NCBI RefSeq assembly: GCF_042445055.1
Contig: NZ_CP170339.1
Coordinates: 2,294,001-2,358,000 of the forward strand
Direction: 5' to 3'
DNA length: 64,000 nt
Source of the DNA: Falsihalocynthiibacter sp042445055
GTDB lineage: Bacteria; Pseudomonadota; Alphaproteobacteria; Rhodobacterales; Rhodobacteraceae
Both the position numbers and the translations under genes were made by a program. The notes under the pieces are model-generated. The model was not told where the DNA came from and searched no databases. It saw only the letters and a list, made by a program, of their open reading frames with translations. Of this stretch, positions 63,514 through 64,000 are shown piece after piece. Position 1 is the stretch's first letter, and each line of letters opens with the position of its first letter.

Positions 63514-63547
63514 AAAAATGGGCTCGACCTGGGGAAAGCCGAGCCCA
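63514..63547 (-). terminator. Intrinsic terminator downstream of the edge gene
   Basis: TGGGCTCG (63519-63526) with CGAGCCCA (63540-63547), loop of 13, followed on the minus strand by ATTTTTGGG. It ends transcription coming from the gene at the right edge, about 170 nt past its stop. Confidence 0.85.
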
Positions 63548-63716
63548 GAAGGGGAAGGGTAACGCATGTTCTGCGCTGCGGTGAACAAGGAAATAAGGCT
63601 GCTCACCGTACGAACACTTTGCCCGAACACGTAAAACGAGAATACCCCAATACGGCACAACCCATTGTTTTGAGCCGAAACTTGCCGAATTTGAAATGGG
63701 GTAAGCAACATAACGC
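63548..63716 (-). other. Structured 3' region of the edge gene
   Basis: 169 nt between a stop codon and the terminator with no credible frame. On the minus strand it contains an 8-bp hairpin (GGTGAGCA with TGTTCACC, one G-U pair, about 63579-63606). It could be a long 3' UTR or a 3'-derived small RNA; nothing recognisable as a known RNA family. Confidence 0.35.
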
Positions 63717-64000
63717 CTAAAACCCGTCTTCTTGTTCGTCAAAATCGTCTTGTGGCCCGAACGCATCAGGGAAGTTCGCCCGTGCAACGCCTTCGTTGAT
63801 AACCAAAAGCGCTTCATAACTTGCAGGGTCAAACGGATCTTCGGCGGCAATTACTTCGCGCCCGAACAGCCAGCCTAGGCGGCCTGCATCCAGATTCCCG
63901 CGCTCAAACGGTTCATCTCCGAAATATGTCCAGAGCGCTTCCATAAAGGCTGCATCTGCCCGGCGGTCGGCTGGGCGACGGTCTGCGTAACGCTCGCGCG
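63717..64000 (-). CDS. Hypothetical protein, 5' end outside the window
   Basis: The frame stays open to the last base of the window, so only the C-terminal 93 or so residues are seen. It includes an Arg-rich stretch (ERYADRRPADRRADAAF), then EALWTYFGDEPFERGNLDA and a very acidic tail (GPQDDFDEQEDGF). A Met at 63944 could be taken as a start, but the conserved look of the residues before it argues for a longer protein. Family not recognised; located between pccA and the probable pccB region. Confidence 0.7.
   Translation of the reverse strand, partial: RERYADRRPADRRADAAFMEALWTYFGDEPFERGNLDAGRLGWLFGREVIAAEDPFDPASYEALLVINEGVARANFPDAFGPQDDFDEQEDGF

Noticed and set aside
63115..63711. 198-codon minus-strand frame overlapping the glycine-zipper lipoprotein
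   Set aside because: It runs through the terminator and non-coding region and lacks any domain; the 65-aa lipoprotein in another frame has a proper signal peptide and lipobox.

Overview
The window is a 64 kb piece of an alphaproteobacterial chromosome, most probably from the roseobacter group of the Rhodobacteraceae. The support is the content and order of genes: degP next to hflC/hflK, purA next to a DUF2842 gene, an Lrp/LysE divergent pair, a PHB cluster with PhaR, phasin, PhaC and PhaZ, hdaA-ppk-ppx, a short prolyl-tRNA synthetase next to lolCD, and scpA close to pccA. The genus cannot be fixed from the sequence alone. About 66 protein genes are recognised and coding is dense. I saw no rRNA, tRNA, CRISPR array, insertion sequence or prophage.

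Layout. 0-6.5 kb: envelope protein quality control (degP, hflC, hflK), glutathione reductase and rpiA, all on the minus strand. 6.6-17.7 kb: serine dehydratase, a LysE exporter with an Lrp regulator, an EamA transporter, a thiamine pyrophosphokinase-like protein, a long acidic protein of unknown function, purA, secG, pyrG, and small DUF1330 and TerB proteins. 17.8-21.2 kb: a complete polar amino acid ABC importer. 21.3-25.7 kb: a polyhydroxyalkanoate cluster (phaR, phasin, phaC, phaZ) in which four palindromes of the form CTGC-N3/4-GCAG stand in front of the genes and look like PhaR operators. 25.7-29.7 kb: an M15-like protein, a VOC protein, an alpha/beta hydrolase and thrS.

30.0-32.6 kb holds the most interesting system: a four-gene operon of a small secreted four-cysteine peptide (DUF2282), a DUF692 multinuclear iron oxidase, a DUF2063 partner and a DoxX membrane protein. 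This is the layout of the recently described bufferin (copper-binding modified peptide) loci. 35.0-37.3 kb holds a second unusual pair: a TbpB-like lipoprotein translationally coupled to a Slam-type outer-membrane barrel, suggesting surface display of a lipoprotein. Between and after them lie two cold-shock genes in tandem, thyX, gloA, an LdtR-like MarR regulator, sdhE and an aspartate aminotransferase.

40-64 kb: a MATE pump, parE, an ArsR/SRPBCC pair in which the ArsR gene is frameshifted, lolD and lolC, proS, an AI-2E family permease with hdaA, ppk and ppx, an endonuclease/exonuclease/phosphatase family protein, a TerB-DnaJ protein, and the propionyl-CoA to succinyl-CoA genes scpA and pccA. 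The right edge cuts a gene that starts outside the window.
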